Below are positions 7,946-16,789 of a DNA stretch of 64,000 nucleotides, piece by piece. Position 1 is the first letter of the stretch, and each line of letters begins with the position of its first letter. Under the pieces are notes generated by a model. That model had not been told where the DNA came from. It saw nothing but the letters and a program-made list of their open reading frames with translations, and did no database searches. A program made the translations under genes and the position numbers. The stretch lies in the NCBI RefSeq assembly GCF_004337365.2, contig NZ_CP044016.1:3534001-3598000 (forward strand), written 5' to 3'. The stretch comes from Rhizosphaericola mali. GTDB lineage: Bacteria; Bacteroidota; Bacteroidia; Chitinophagales; Chitinophagaceae.

Positions 7946-9178
7946 TTATTCATTAATCAAATGTGTCAACAATCCGTCACGTAATTTTGGCTCAAACCAA
8001 GTGCTTTTCGGAGGCATCACATTACCACTATCTGCAATTGCAAATAATTGATCGATCGTTACAGGATACAAACTAAATGCCACTTTCATTTTATCCGAAT
8101 CAACCAATCTTTCCAATTCATCCAACCCTCTTATCCCTCCTATGAAATCGATCCTCTTATCCGTACGTGGATCTTGAATCCCCAAAATAGGATCAAGCAG
8201 CCCATTTTGCAATATTGACACATCTAAAATCCCAATAGGATCTTCATTTATAATAGTAGATTTTGATTTTAAGGAGTACCACTGTTTTTCCAAATACATT
8301 CCAAATATATGAGGCTCTGCAGGTAACACTTGAAAGTCTGAAGTTTCTACATCAAAATTTATTGCTATTTCTTTCAAAAAGTCATTTGAACCTAATCCAT
8401 TCAAATCTCGAACTACACGATTGTATTCCATAATATGCAATTGATTTGCAGGAAATAATGTAGTTAAAAAATGAGCAGGCTCAACTTTTGATTCCGTATA
8501 TAATGCGGTCCTTACTTTTGCTGCAGAGGCTGCACGATGGTGACCATCCGCTATATATGTATTTGGGATTTTTTTTGCAAACAACTCTGTTATTGCTTCG
8601 ATTTCTACATAGGAATCGACAACCCAGACCATATGTTTCACTCCATCCTCTGCAACAAAATCATACAATGGAGCATGATTATTTCGCCAGTTTTGAACTA
8701 AACTATCTAACTCAGCCAAATTACGATATGCCAAAAACACATTACCGGTCTGCGCCTCCGTAATTTGAATATGATTGATTCTATCTATTTCTTTTTCTGG
8801 ACGGGTAAATTCATGTTTTTTGATAATATCATTTTCATAGTCATCCAAAGAACTAACTGCGACAATACCCGTTTGTTCTCGACTATCCATCGTCAAACTA
8901 TAAATGTAATAAGCAGGTTTATCCTCTTGTAACAAAATATTGTTTTGCAAAAATGATTGCAAATTTTCTTTTGCTTTTTGATATACAATTGGATCGTGAA
9001 CATCCGTTCCTGCGGGGAGATCTATTTCACTTTTTGTAATATGCAAAAATGAATAAGGACTATGTTCAGAATTGGCTCTCGCTTCATCACTATTAAGCAC
9101 ATCATAAGGGAGACTACCCACTTGGGATGCCAATTCTGGTTGGGGTCTTACTGCTTTAAACGGTCTAATCCTAGTCAT
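7946..9178 (-). CDS. DUF1015 family protein
   Basis: A 410-residue cytoplasmic protein with the DUF1015 hallmarks: N-terminal IRPFKAVRPQPELA and SLPYDVLNSDEAR, then the central YIADGHHRAASAA block (about residues 208-220). The biochemical function of the family is not established, but the gene is repeatedly found beside serine-biosynthesis genes. Here it starts 24 bases after the serC stop on the same strand, so the two are very likely one operon, suggesting a role tied to serine or phosphoserine metabolism. That last step is inference. Confidence 0.85.
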   Translation of the reverse strand: MTRIRPFKAVRPQPELASQVGSLPYDVLNSDEARANSEHSPYSFLHITKSEIDLPAGTDVHDPIVYQKAKENLQSFLQNNILLQEDKPAYYIYSLTMDSREQTGIVAVSSLDDYENDIIKKHEFTRPEKEIDRINHIQITEAQTGNVFLAYRNLAELDSLVQNWRNNHAPLYDFVAEDGVKHMVWVVDSYVEIEAITELFAKKIPNTYIADGHHRAASAAKVRTALYTESKVEPAHFLTTLFPANQLHIMEYNRVVRDLNGLGSNDFLKEIAINFDVETSDFQVLPAEPHIFGMYLEKQWYSLKSKSTIINEDPIGILDVSILQNGLLDPILGIQDPRTDKRIDFIGGIRGLDELERLVDSDKMKVAFSLYPVTIDQLFAIADSGNVMPPKSTWFEPKLRDGLLTHLINE

Positions 9179-9202
9179 ATTGGTATTATCGCTAAGGAAA
9201 TA

Positions 9203-10276
9203 TTATCCTTTTTGTGCTTCAAAATTTTTCATTAATGAAATCAATGCTTCTAAATCTTCCATGGGTAATGCATTGTACATGCTCACTCTCAATCCACCTA
9301 CACTGCGGTGTCCTTTTACTCCGACCATTCCATTAGCTTTACATTCATCCAAAAATGCATTTTCTAAAGTTTTATCATCAATAGTAAAAGTCGCATTCAT
9401 TCTACTTCTATCTTCTTTGACTACTAAAGGACGGAATAGATTACTTTCATCCAAATAGTTGTAGAATTTAGTCGAGCGTGCAACTGCTCTTTTCTCCATT
9501 TCTTCCAAACCCCCTTCTTTTTTGATCCATTTTAGCGTCAATAGAGATACCAAAATAGAGAAAACTGGAGGAGTATTTAATAGGGATTCTGCCTTAATAT
9601 GTTCTCTATAGTCCATAATTGGCGGAATCGGACGTTTTATTTTTCCTAATAATTCTTTTTTTACCACAACAATCGTTACGCCAGCACTACCAATATTTTT
9701 TTGAGCACCTGCATAAATCATATCATATTTATCAAAATTCATCGGGCGACTAAAAATATTGCTACTCATATCCGCAATCAAAGGCACGCCGTTGCTGATG
9801 GGCTCCGTAAACCATTCCGTACCTTCCACCGTATTATTTCCTGTAAAATGCAAATAAGGCGCATCTGCAGGCACGGTGAAATCTTTTTGAATATAACTAT
9901 TGTTTTTATCTTCTGTATTGCTGACAACATTTACATTTCCAAAATATTTGGCTTCTTGGATTGCTTTTCTGCCCCAGATACCGTTGTTGATATACGCAGC
10001 AGTAGCATCATTGTCCAAAAGATTCATTGGCACTTGCATAAATTGCGTCGTACCACCACCTTGCAAATAAATGACTTCATAATCATCGCCCAATCCCATC
10101 AATTCCTTGACCAACGAGCGCGCTTCATTAATAGTATCTACAAACCAATTGGTACGATGTCCAATTTCTAAAATAGACAAACCAATACCATTAAAATCAT
10201 GCACCGCCGCAGCCGCTTGATCCAATACCTCTTGAGGCAATATTGATGGACCAGAATTGAAATTATATTTTTTCAT
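9203..10276 (-). CDS. serC: Phosphoserine aminotransferase
   Basis: A 357-residue class V aminotransferase that converts 3-phosphohydroxypyruvate and glutamate to phosphoserine; a PLP enzyme also used in pyridoxal phosphate synthesis in some bacteria. The N-terminus KKYNFNSGPSILPQEVL is diagnostic. The PLP lysine is K193 in IYAGAQKNIGSAG, and HRSVGGLRVSMYNALP is the C-terminal phosphate/substrate block. Length is typical. It is the first gene of a likely serC-DUF1015 operon. serA and serB are not in this window. Confidence 0.97.
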   Translation of the reverse strand: MKKYNFNSGPSILPQEVLDQAAAAVHDFNGIGLSILEIGHRTNWFVDTINEARSLVKELMGLGDDYEVIYLQGGGTTQFMQVPMNLLDNDATAAYINNGIWGRKAIQEAKYFGNVNVVSNTEDKNNSYIQKDFTVPADAPYLHFTGNNTVEGTEWFTEPISNGVPLIADMSSNIFSRPMNFDKYDMIYAGAQKNIGSAGVTIVVVKKELLGKIKRPIPPIMDYREHIKAESLLNTPPVFSILVSLLTLKWIKKEGGLEEMEKRAVARSTKFYNYLDESNLFRPLVVKEDRSRMNATFTIDDKTLENAFLDECKANGMVGVKGHRSVGGLRVSMYNALPMEDLEALISLMKNFEAQKG

Positions 10277-10331
10277 TTATTTGAATACTTTAATAAAGCT
10301 GAAAAGTACGATATTTAACCGAATACTTATT

Positions 10332-10973
10332 TTAATGCGATTTGTGTTCTAAATCTGTAACACCTCCTGATACAGTAAATTTCATCGCTTCCGAGGATTT
10401 TACATGATCACCGACAAATTTAATTTTTTCATTAGGAACCATATAAGTTATCCCTGAAAGTGCATAAGAATGGGGCACATAGACAATTACATGATCATCC
10501 AAACCAAATACGCTTGCACTATCTTGCGTAATAAAACCTATACGCCAAATATCTGCCCCATCTACATTTACTAAAACAGGTTTATCAAACTTCTTTTTAT
10601 TACCCGTAAATGCTTGTAAAAAATCTTTGACCGAAGAATAAATTAATTTAATACCTGGTGTTTTTTCTAATAGATGGTCTAAAAAATTGACCATTTTTCC
10701 GACTAGATAAGTGGAGGAAATTCGACCTATAATTAGTAATAAGGCTAGCGTAACGACTAACCCTAAACCTGGAATCCTGTATAATCCAAACGCATCCTGT
10801 TTGAATATTTGTGGGAAAAAGGTTCCTAAAATATTCGGAATAATATTATCAACGGCAGTAAATATCCACCAAACCACATAGATTGTCACCGCCAGTGGCG
10901 CTATAACAATCAATCCTTGTAAAAAATATTGAAATAGGGATCTTATTGAAAATGGACTCCTTTTCTTTGCCAC
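10332..10973 (-). CDS. DUF502 family inner-membrane protein
   Basis: A 213-residue protein with two N-terminal membrane segments (FLQGLIVIAPLAVTIYVVWW; LGLVVTLALLLIIGRIS) and a soluble C-terminal part with the DUF502 pattern LEKTPGIKLIYSSVKDF and YVPHSYALSGITYMVP. The function is unknown; relatives are membrane-associated. No ATG lies near the N-terminus: I choose GTG 10973 (VAKKRSPFSIRS), which gives the usual family length; an in-frame TTG at 11063 would add 30 residues with no family resemblance. It is divergent from the SDR gene at 11095. Confidence 0.8.
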   Translation of the reverse strand: MAKKRSPFSIRSLFQYFLQGLIVIAPLAVTIYVVWWIFTAVDNIIPNILGTFFPQIFKQDAFGLYRIPGLGLVVTLALLLIIGRISSTYLVGKMVNFLDHLLEKTPGIKLIYSSVKDFLQAFTGNKKKFDKPVLVNVDGADIWRIGFITQDSASVFGLDDHVIVYVPHSYALSGITYMVPNEKIKFVGDHVKSSEAMKFTVSGGVTDLEHKSH

Positions 10974-11094
10974 AGATTTATTTACTTTTGAATGAGGTGC
11001 GAAGTTCTTTGCTTTTATACAAGCAAAAAAATATATTTTACTTTGGCAACCATTTTTAAGCAATATTGTATTTAGATCATAGACTCAAAAAAAC

Positions 11095-11799
11095 ATGCAA
11101 ATAGTAATAACAGGTGCTTCGAAGGGATTAGGATTAGCAATGGCAGAGCGATTTTTAAGCGACACAAGTGGACATACAGTCATCTTATGTGCTAGAAATA
11201 AAGAATTATTGAAAGAGAAAGCAATCAATCTTCAAGCTAGATTTCCAAGAACTTTAGTACATTATTTTGGCGTAGACCTTTCCAAAAGAAAAGATATAGT
11301 TAAGTTTTCAGAAAAAGTTAATCATATTGGGACCACGGATATACTTATAAACAACGCAGGATTATTTGTACAAGGTAATACGTTTGACGAACCAGAAGGC
11401 CAATTGGAATCTATGCTGACGACAAATCTATTGAGTGCCTATCATCTGACTCGTGCCTTACTACCTGCCATGATTAACAATAAATTTGGACACATATTTA
11501 ATATTTGTTCCGTGGCATCTTTAAAAGCATATCCCAATGGAGGCTCTTATAGCATCAGTAAATATGCATTAGATGGATTTACGAAAAATCTCAGAGAAGA
11601 ATTAAAAGACAAGGGCATCAAGGTCACTGGAATTTTCCCAGGAGCGACCTTAACAGATAGCTGGGCAGGAGTAGATATAGACCCAAAAAGAATAATGGAA
11701 GCAAAAGATGTTGCGGATATGGTTTATACAGCTAGCTTTCTATCTGCTCAGGCTGTCGTAGAAGATATTATTTTAAGACCACAATTGGGAGATTTGTAA
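11095..11799 (+). CDS. SDR family oxidoreductase
   Basis: A 234-residue Rossmann-fold dehydrogenase of the classical short-chain type. The cofactor motif TGASKGLG is at 6-13, the NNAG motif near 83-86, and the active-site pair Ser and YSISK (YxxxK) near 140-156. Family members reduce or oxidise carbonyl/hydroxyl groups with NAD(P)H; the substrate cannot be told. The gene stands alone, divergent from DUF502 and convergent with the FtsB-like gene 10 bp away. Confidence 0.85.
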   Translation: MQIVITGASKGLGLAMAERFLSDTSGHTVILCARNKELLKEKAINLQARFPRTLVHYFGVDLSKRKDIVKFSEKVNHIGTTDILINNAGLFVQGNTFDEPEGQLESMLTTNLLSAYHLTRALLPAMINNKFGHIFNICSVASLKAYPNGGSYSISKYALDGFTKNLREELKDKGIKVTGIFPGATLTDSWAGVDIDPKRIMEAKDVADMVYTASFLSAQAVVEDIILRPQLGDL

Positions 11800-11809
11800 A
11801 GCGATTCCT

Positions 11810-12133
11810 TCAATTTTTATCTTCATTGTCGGCTTCATTTGGGTCGACAATGAAAACCTCTTCACTATCTTTTTTCATATAAAGTTGCTCTCTAGCATAT
11901 TTTTCCATCGTGCTATTATTTTTATGCAACTCTTCCAATTGTTCTTTTGTAGAATCAATTTGTTTGAGATAAAAATCTTTACTTTTCAGAATTTTATTCA
12001 AATCATGTTTGCGTTGCAATTGTACAAAAAGATCATTTCTATCAAAAAATAAAATCAATGCCAAAAAGATACAAGTCGTAATGATGTATTTATTTTTCAG
12101 GTATTTTATTATCGTCTTTTTGTCTACCGCCAT
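11810..12133 (-). CDS. FtsB/DivIC-like septum formation initiator
   Basis: A 107-residue bitopic protein: short cytoplasmic N-terminus, one membrane segment (YIITTCIFLALILFF, about 16-30), then a coiled coil (about 40-75) and the conserved YAREQLYMKKDSEEVFIV tail. This is the DivIC/FtsB pattern; these proteins form a division complex with FtsL and FtsQ in the inner membrane. Length and the membrane-coil-tail order fit well. It overlaps no neighbour and seems to be a single-gene unit. Confidence 0.85.
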   Translation of the reverse strand: MAVDKKTIIKYLKNKYIITTCIFLALILFFDRNDLFVQLQRKHDLNKILKSKDFYLKQIDSTKEQLEELHKNNSTMEKYAREQLYMKKDSEEVFIVDPNEADNEDKN

Positions 12134-12221
12134 GATTTGTCCCCTTAATGCAAAGTAAATGGTTAATATTTAAATGCTTTGTATTGTGAATAATTATATT
12201 GAATTTTCTATACTTATCAAC

Positions 12222-13691
12222 TTATCCACCAATCACATGCAAACACCTTTCCAAAATAGTAATTTGTGCTAATTGCTCATCATCGTCCCAATGCGCATAC
12301 CCTAATCTCAATGCATGATAATCTTTCGATTGAAAAAGACAATAATCAGGCAAATAGACATTTTGAGCCGCAAGTGATTTTTTTAATTTGGGTAAATGAA
12401 TATTCCAAGGAAATGAAATCCAAAAAGCCAAACCGCTTTTCGGAAGAATCGTTTCTATCGGCAAATGAGCTATTTTGGAGAAAAAATGATCACGTCTTAG
12501 TTTGTAGATTTTCCGATTTTTAGTCAATATTTTTTCTAATTGTTGCGATTGCAAAAGTTGTGTCATAAATTGTATTTGTCCAAATACGGGAAATAAATTT
12601 AAATATTGATACAATTTTTCCAACTCCAGAATTAGATTATTTGGACCCAAAATATATGTGGAAAATAGTTGTGCAGACACCGACTTTTCCAAAGAATTTA
12701 CCTGAATCACCCAACCAAATTCATCTAAAGCATACAAACTCGGAACCGATTTATTGGAAAAAGAAAGCGCTCCTTCCGAAGAATTTTCCAAAATAATAAT
12801 TTCATTCTCCTGTGCAAATTGTAAAATCGCAATCCGCTGAATGAGAGACAATTCTGATGTTGTTGGATAATGTGCTTGCGGCTCTAAATAAAGTAATTTA
12901 ATCTTATTTTTTGCGTGAATATTTTTCAGAGAAGACAAATCAATCCCATCTACTGTTGTCATAGGAACGGTCTTAACTAAAACACCTTTTTGTTGTAATA
13001 GCATATTTACTTTGTACGCACCAGGATTGGTCGTTACCACGCAATCGCCTGCTGAAATCAAAACTTCTAACAACATTTCAATGGCTAGTGAAAGACTATT
13101 TACCAATAAAATATTCTCCTCTGCTATGTTTAAATTTTGCGAAGAATGGATGTATTTTAAATATTGAAAGGATAGGAATCGATAAGCATTTTGCATCTTT
13201 TGAGTAGAGGCATTTTCAAAAAACAAATCATTCTTTTTTGTAGCAAATTTTTCGAAAAATAGTCGTTCATCCAAGATCCCATCATTCCAAAAATAAGAAG
13301 CATTAGAGGGCAGCTGCTCTGTTTCTAAAATTCTATTTTTGGAAATAAAATAGGGCGCTTTTTCAATGATAGATTGTGAATTTTCAATACTTCTATTCCC
13401 AATTTCAATCCTCACATAAGACACTTTTGCGCCCTTATTGGGCAAAATTTCCACATATTCTTCTTCCGATAAAAATTCGATTGCTGCAATAATAGTTTTG
13501 CGGTGAACTTTCAACAATTCTGCTAACGCGCGCGTTCCTGGTAAAAAATCACCTTGAGCAATAGATTGATTCTGTATCAATACCATTATTCTCTGTGCTA
13601 TTTGCATATAAATTGGAAAATCCTTGTTTTTCCTATCAAGAGCAATGACATCTCGAATCAATTCCAAAACCGGACTACTTTCTTTTTTCAA
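12222..13691 (-). CDS. MocR-like regulator: GntR HTH fused to degenerate aminotransferase domain
   Basis: A 489-residue protein: GntR-type winged helix at about 25-95 (PGTRALAELLKVHRKTI), then a class I aminotransferase-like domain. MocR regulators use PLP as effector. Here several conserved sites differ: the usual SK(T/S)L-P---RLGY stretch reads EKSVSAQLFSTYILGP, keeping the Lys but losing the phosphate-contact Arg, and the pyridine-nitrogen Asp block (EDDYD) reads LENSSE. Catalysis is unlikely and PLP binding may be altered. The start must be TTG 13691: a stop lies just upstream and the next ATG (13607) would cut into the family-conserved N-terminus. It is divergent from a TonB receptor gene, its likely target by position. 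Confidence 0.85.
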   Translation of the reverse strand: MKKESSPVLELIRDVIALDRKNKDFPIYMQIAQRIMVLIQNQSIAQGDFLPGTRALAELLKVHRKTIIAAIEFLSEEEYVEILPNKGAKVSYVRIEIGNRSIENSQSIIEKAPYFISKNRILETEQLPSNASYFWNDGILDERLFFEKFATKKNDLFFENASTQKMQNAYRFLSFQYLKYIHSSQNLNIAEENILLVNSLSLAIEMLLEVLISAGDCVVTTNPGAYKVNMLLQQKGVLVKTVPMTTVDGIDLSSLKNIHAKNKIKLLYLEPQAHYPTTSELSLIQRIAILQFAQENEIIILENSSEGALSFSNKSVPSLYALDEFGWVIQVNSLEKSVSAQLFSTYILGPNNLILELEKLYQYLNLFPVFGQIQFMTQLLQSQQLEKILTKNRKIYKLRRDHFFSKIAHLPIETILPKSGLAFWISFPWNIHLPKLKKSLAAQNVYLPDYCLFQSKDYHALRLGYAHWDDDEQLAQITILERCLHVIGG

Positions 13692-13721
13692 AACTGGATC
13701 ATTTTACGTACCGGAAAGTTA

Positions 13722-13731
13722 TACATTTTTG
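13722..13731 (+). promoter_or_regulatory. Possible -7 element of TonB receptor gene (TACATTTTTG)
   Basis: TACATTTTTG is a TAnnTTTG-like element with two extra bases, 9 bases before ATG 13741. It lies in the 49-bp gap shared with the divergent MocR-like gene, where an operator would also be expected. Confidence 0.35.
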
Positions 13732-13740
13732 CCCACTCAA

Positions 13741-15639
13741 ATGAAGAAAATGCAATTAAGAAATTTATTATTCCTCTTGTCTACAAGTTTATCTTTTTGC
13801 AAATATGCCCAAAGTCAAACGATCAAAGACTCCATCGAAGGTAAGCCCCTAGAAAATGTTGTAATTCAAGAAAACAGATTTAATACCACATTAGAAAAAG
13901 AAAATAAAAACATACAAGTTATCACTCGTGATCAATTAGATCAATTACCTATTCGATCTATCAATGAAGCTTTGAGTTATGTGGCCGGTGTCGATTTTAG
14001 ACAACGTGGTCCTGCGGGCATTCAAGGTGATGTAAGCATCGATGGTGGTACATTTGACGAGACATTAGTACTAATTAACGGAGTTAGAGTGACCGATCCA
14101 CAGACAGGCCACAACATGATGAACCTTCCGATCACAATGGATGTTGTTGATCATATTGAAATTATAAGAGGTGCAGCGGCTCGTATATATGGAGTGAATG
14201 CATTAACAGGAGCTATTAACTTTGTTACAATTACACCAAAGAACAATCATCTCTCTTTGTCTTTAAATACAGGAACCAATTTCAAACAAAGTGTGGAAAC
14301 AACTCATGATTATAATAGTTGGGGCGGAGCAATAACCGGCAGCTGGGTACATGGGAAAAATTCCAATCTATTTTCTGCTGCACATAATAATGGAAATGGC
14401 TACCGTTACAATACTGCGTATAGTAACAATAAAGCATTTTATCAAGGAAAATACTTTACACATGAGAATGATTATGTAGAAACTATGGCAGGTTATTCTT
14501 ATAATAATTTTGGAGCAAACGGTTTTTATGCACCACCTGGAGATCTCAATTCCGGAGAAACAACTTATAACGTATTAGGAGAAATTGGTTATCATACAAA
14601 ATTAAGCTCTAATTGGCAATCTTATCCAAGAGTAAGTTATCGTTTTTCACAAGATGATTATCGGTATATCAAAAATCCATTAACCGCTCGGAATCTCCAC
14701 AAAACACATATTTTCAATGCGGAATGGAACAATACCATTCATACAAATACGGGAGATATTGGTTTCGGTATAGAAGCTAGAAACGAACATATTTTGAGTT
14801 CTAATTTAGGCAATCACGATCGTTATAACTATGGACTTTCGGGCGAATATAAATTTGCAGACTTAGGAAAATTAGCATTGACAGCAGGTGGATATTTGAA
14901 CTATAATACGGCATACGGTTGGCAATTTTTTCCCGGATTAGATGCAGGATATTCGATACTACCATCTTTGAAATTATTTACAAATATTGGTACGGGACAA
15001 CGTCTCCCGACTTATACCGACTTGTATTACAAAGGCCCTTCCAATATTGGCAATCCAGACTTAACTCCTGAAAAAGCAGATTATGCAGAAGGTGGACTAA
15101 AATATTTTCTTAAGAATTTCAATGTTACTGCAAGTTATTTTTATCGTAGAATTAATGATTTTATTGATTGGACAAAAACAGATATTAATTCTGCTTGGCA
15201 ACCTAATAATTTCCAAAGAATTAATACACAAGGTTTCACTCTTGCGGCCAACTACAAATGGAGTCATCCAAAAAATACAGCCTTTAAAACTATAGAAATC
15301 CATGCTTCATATACCAATCTACAACCCAAAATAGACAAACCAGCAGCAGACAACAATGTAATATCCTTATACACGATTAGCAATCTTCGTAACCAAGTTG
15401 TAGGAACGATTAGTAGCGAAATTATCCAAGGACTACAATGGAGTGTAAGTACGAGATATTTGGAAAGAATTAGCTACAAAAAGTATTTCCTACTCGACAG
15501 TAAAATCCAATATAGTTGGAAAAATAAAATCCAAATATTTGTAGATGCTACGAATATTACCAATGTGACTTATGTTGAGGCAGCGGCAGCACCACTTCCT
15601 GGCAGATGGTATAATACAGGAATTCAATTTCAATTATAG
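13741..15639 (+). CDS. TonB-dependent outer-membrane receptor
   Basis: A 632-residue protein: signal peptide, plug domain (about 40-155; NVVIQENRFNTT, then GVDFRQRGPAGIQGDVSIDG and IRGAAARIYGVNALTGAINF) and a 22-strand-type barrel ending in aromatic ...RWYNTGIQFQL. It lacks the carboxypeptidase-like N-terminal domain of larger Bacteroidota receptors, and its size resembles vitamin/siderophore receptors of the BtuB type. The ligand is unknown; no cobalamin riboswitch fits in the 49-bp upstream gap. ATG 13741 (MKKMQLRNLLFLLSTSL) is the start; the frame is open further back inside the divergent regulator gene. The Crp/Fnr gene follows. Confidence 0.88.
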   Translation: MKKMQLRNLLFLLSTSLSFCKYAQSQTIKDSIEGKPLENVVIQENRFNTTLEKENKNIQVITRDQLDQLPIRSINEALSYVAGVDFRQRGPAGIQGDVSIDGGTFDETLVLINGVRVTDPQTGHNMMNLPITMDVVDHIEIIRGAAARIYGVNALTGAINFVTITPKNNHLSLSLNTGTNFKQSVETTHDYNSWGGAITGSWVHGKNSNLFSAAHNNGNGYRYNTAYSNNKAFYQGKYFTHENDYVETMAGYSYNNFGANGFYAPPGDLNSGETTYNVLGEIGYHTKLSSNWQSYPRVSYRFSQDDYRYIKNPLTARNLHKTHIFNAEWNNTIHTNTGDIGFGIEARNEHILSSNLGNHDRYNYGLSGEYKFADLGKLALTAGGYLNYNTAYGWQFFPGLDAGYSILPSLKLFTNIGTGQRLPTYTDLYYKGPSNIGNPDLTPEKADYAEGGLKYFLKNFNVTASYFYRRINDFIDWTKTDINSAWQPNNFQRINTQGFTLAANYKWSHPKNTAFKTIEIHASYTNLQPKIDKPAADNNVISLYTISNLRNQVVGTISSEIIQGLQWSVSTRYLERISYKKYFLLDSKIQYSWKNKIQIFVDATNITNVTYVEAAAAPLPGRWYNTGIQFQL

Positions 15640-15658
15640 AAATCAGAAAACATAGCTT

Positions 15659-15666
15659 TAAATTTG
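15659..15666 (+). promoter_or_regulatory. -7 promoter element TAAATTTG of Crp/Fnr gene
   Basis: An exact TAnnTTTG match 17 bases before ATG 15684. It supports that ATG over the in-frame TTG at 15675. Confidence 0.55.
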
Positions 15667-15683
15667 AAGTAAAATTGAAAACG

Positions 15684-16256
15684 ATGTTTGATTTTACAGA
15701 TAGTTTAAAAGCGCATTTTCCCTACGTAGAAAAAGAGGAATTGGAGATTATTCAATCCCTCTTTTCGTTTGAAAAATATGCAAAAAACTCCTTCTATCTG
15801 AAAGAAAAGAGGCGATGCGAGAAACTTAGTTTTATCCAAACTGGCCTCATCAGAATATTTAAACAAACAGACAACAAAGAAATAACGCAATGGATCTGTA
15901 CTGAAGGACATCTCGTTTCCGAAATTGGCAGTTTTTTGTTTGACTACGATTCTCGTTGGTCTTTTCAATTTCTCACAGATTCCGAATTATTTACAATTCA
16001 AAAAACAGACTATAATAGATTAATCGAAAAAATTCCAAGATGGCATTTCATTGAAAAACAATTATTAGCGCAATGTTTCCTTACTATGGAAAATAGAATA
16101 TTTAAACAATTGGCACTATCGGCGGAGGAGCGTTATCAAGATTTTTTTCAAGATAATAGTGAATTATTTAATCAAGTTCCATTACAATATCTTGCATCTA
16201 TGCTTGGCATGACTCCCGAAACATTTAGCCGAATTAGAAAAAAATCTCTACACTAA
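15684..16256 (+). CDS. Crp/Fnr family transcriptional regulator
   Basis: A 190-residue protein with an N-terminal cyclic-nucleotide-binding-like beta roll (about 25-115; YLKEKRRCEKLSFIQTGLIR) and a C-terminal winged helix (QYLASMLGMTPETFSRIRKK, about 168-187). No Fnr-type cysteine cluster and no clear cAMP phosphate-binding signature is present, so the effector is unknown, as for most Bacteroidota members. The gene begins 44 bases after the TonB receptor stop and has its own promoter. Confidence 0.85.
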   Translation: MFDFTDSLKAHFPYVEKEELEIIQSLFSFEKYAKNSFYLKEKRRCEKLSFIQTGLIRIFKQTDNKEITQWICTEGHLVSEIGSFLFDYDSRWSFQFLTDSELFTIQKTDYNRLIEKIPRWHFIEKQLLAQCFLTMENRIFKQLALSAEERYQDFFQDNSELFNQVPLQYLASMLGMTPETFSRIRKKSLH

Positions 16257-16327
16257 ATTCTTGATTTTTATCAATCCAATCAATGCAAGTTCCTTAGAAC
16301 TTTGCATATGAAATAAATATGCAAATC

Positions 16328-16756
16328 ATGGCAAAGAAAGAGATATACACAGAAATCAAAATATATGCAACTCCAGAAAAAATTTGGAATATCTTAACCG
16401 ACTTCTCAAACTATCATAGCTGGAATCCATTTATAGATCAGATTAGCGGCGAAATTTTAGAGGAGAAGAAAATACAAGTAAAAATAAATCCAGTTGGCGG
16501 TAACCCAATGCAATTCAAACCGACACTCCAACACATCGAAATAAATCATAAATTGAGTTGGCTCGGAATATTTTTATTCAAAGGTTTGTTTGACGGATTG
16601 CATCAATTTGAAATAATAGATAATAACGACAGTTCAATTCAATTTATACAAAAAGAAAACTTTAGTGGTTTATTGGTTTCATTATTCAACCTTGACAAAA
16701 CTCGGCTAGGTTTTGAGGCAATGAACCAAGCACTCAAACAAAAAGCTGAACTATAA
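16328..16756 (+). CDS. SRPBCC family protein
   Basis: A 142-residue protein with the START-like helix-grip fold pattern: IYTEIKIYATPEKIWNILTD at the N-terminus, SWNPFIDQISG, then a beta-rich middle and a C-terminal helix. SRPBCC proteins bind hydrophobic ligands in a deep cavity; no specific role can be assigned. An in-frame ATG 9 bases upstream (16319) is an alternative; MAKKEIYTEI looks like the natural N-terminus. A bidirectional terminator overlaps its stop codon. Confidence 0.8.
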   Translation: MAKKEIYTEIKIYATPEKIWNILTDFSNYHSWNPFIDQISGEILEEKKIQVKINPVGGNPMQFKPTLQHIEINHKLSWLGIFLFKGLFDGLHQFEIIDNNDSSIQFIQKENFSGLLVSLFNLDKTRLGFEAMNQALKQKAEL

Positions 16757-16788
16757 AAAAAGCTACTTTTGAGTAGCTTTTTTTATAG
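16751..16788. terminator. Bidirectional intrinsic terminator
   Basis: A perfect 17-bp stem (16751-16767 with 16772-16788), loop of 4, with A7 and T7 runs inside the stem arms. It closes the SRPBCC gene and the convergent telA. Confidence 0.9.
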
Positions 16789-16789
16789 T

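Noticed and set aside
9701-10171. A 156-codon open frame on the plus strand
   Set aside because: It lies entirely antisense to serC, has no family resemblance and no promoter or signal; serC in the other strand is unambiguous.
13624-13740. N-terminal extension of the TonB receptor from an upstream in-frame ATG
   Set aside because: It would overlap the MocR-like coding region and place 39 non-signal residues before a perfect signal peptide at 13741.
13692-13740. Cobalamin or other riboswitch before the TonB receptor
   Set aside because: The 49-bp gap between divergent starts is too short for any known vitamin riboswitch.
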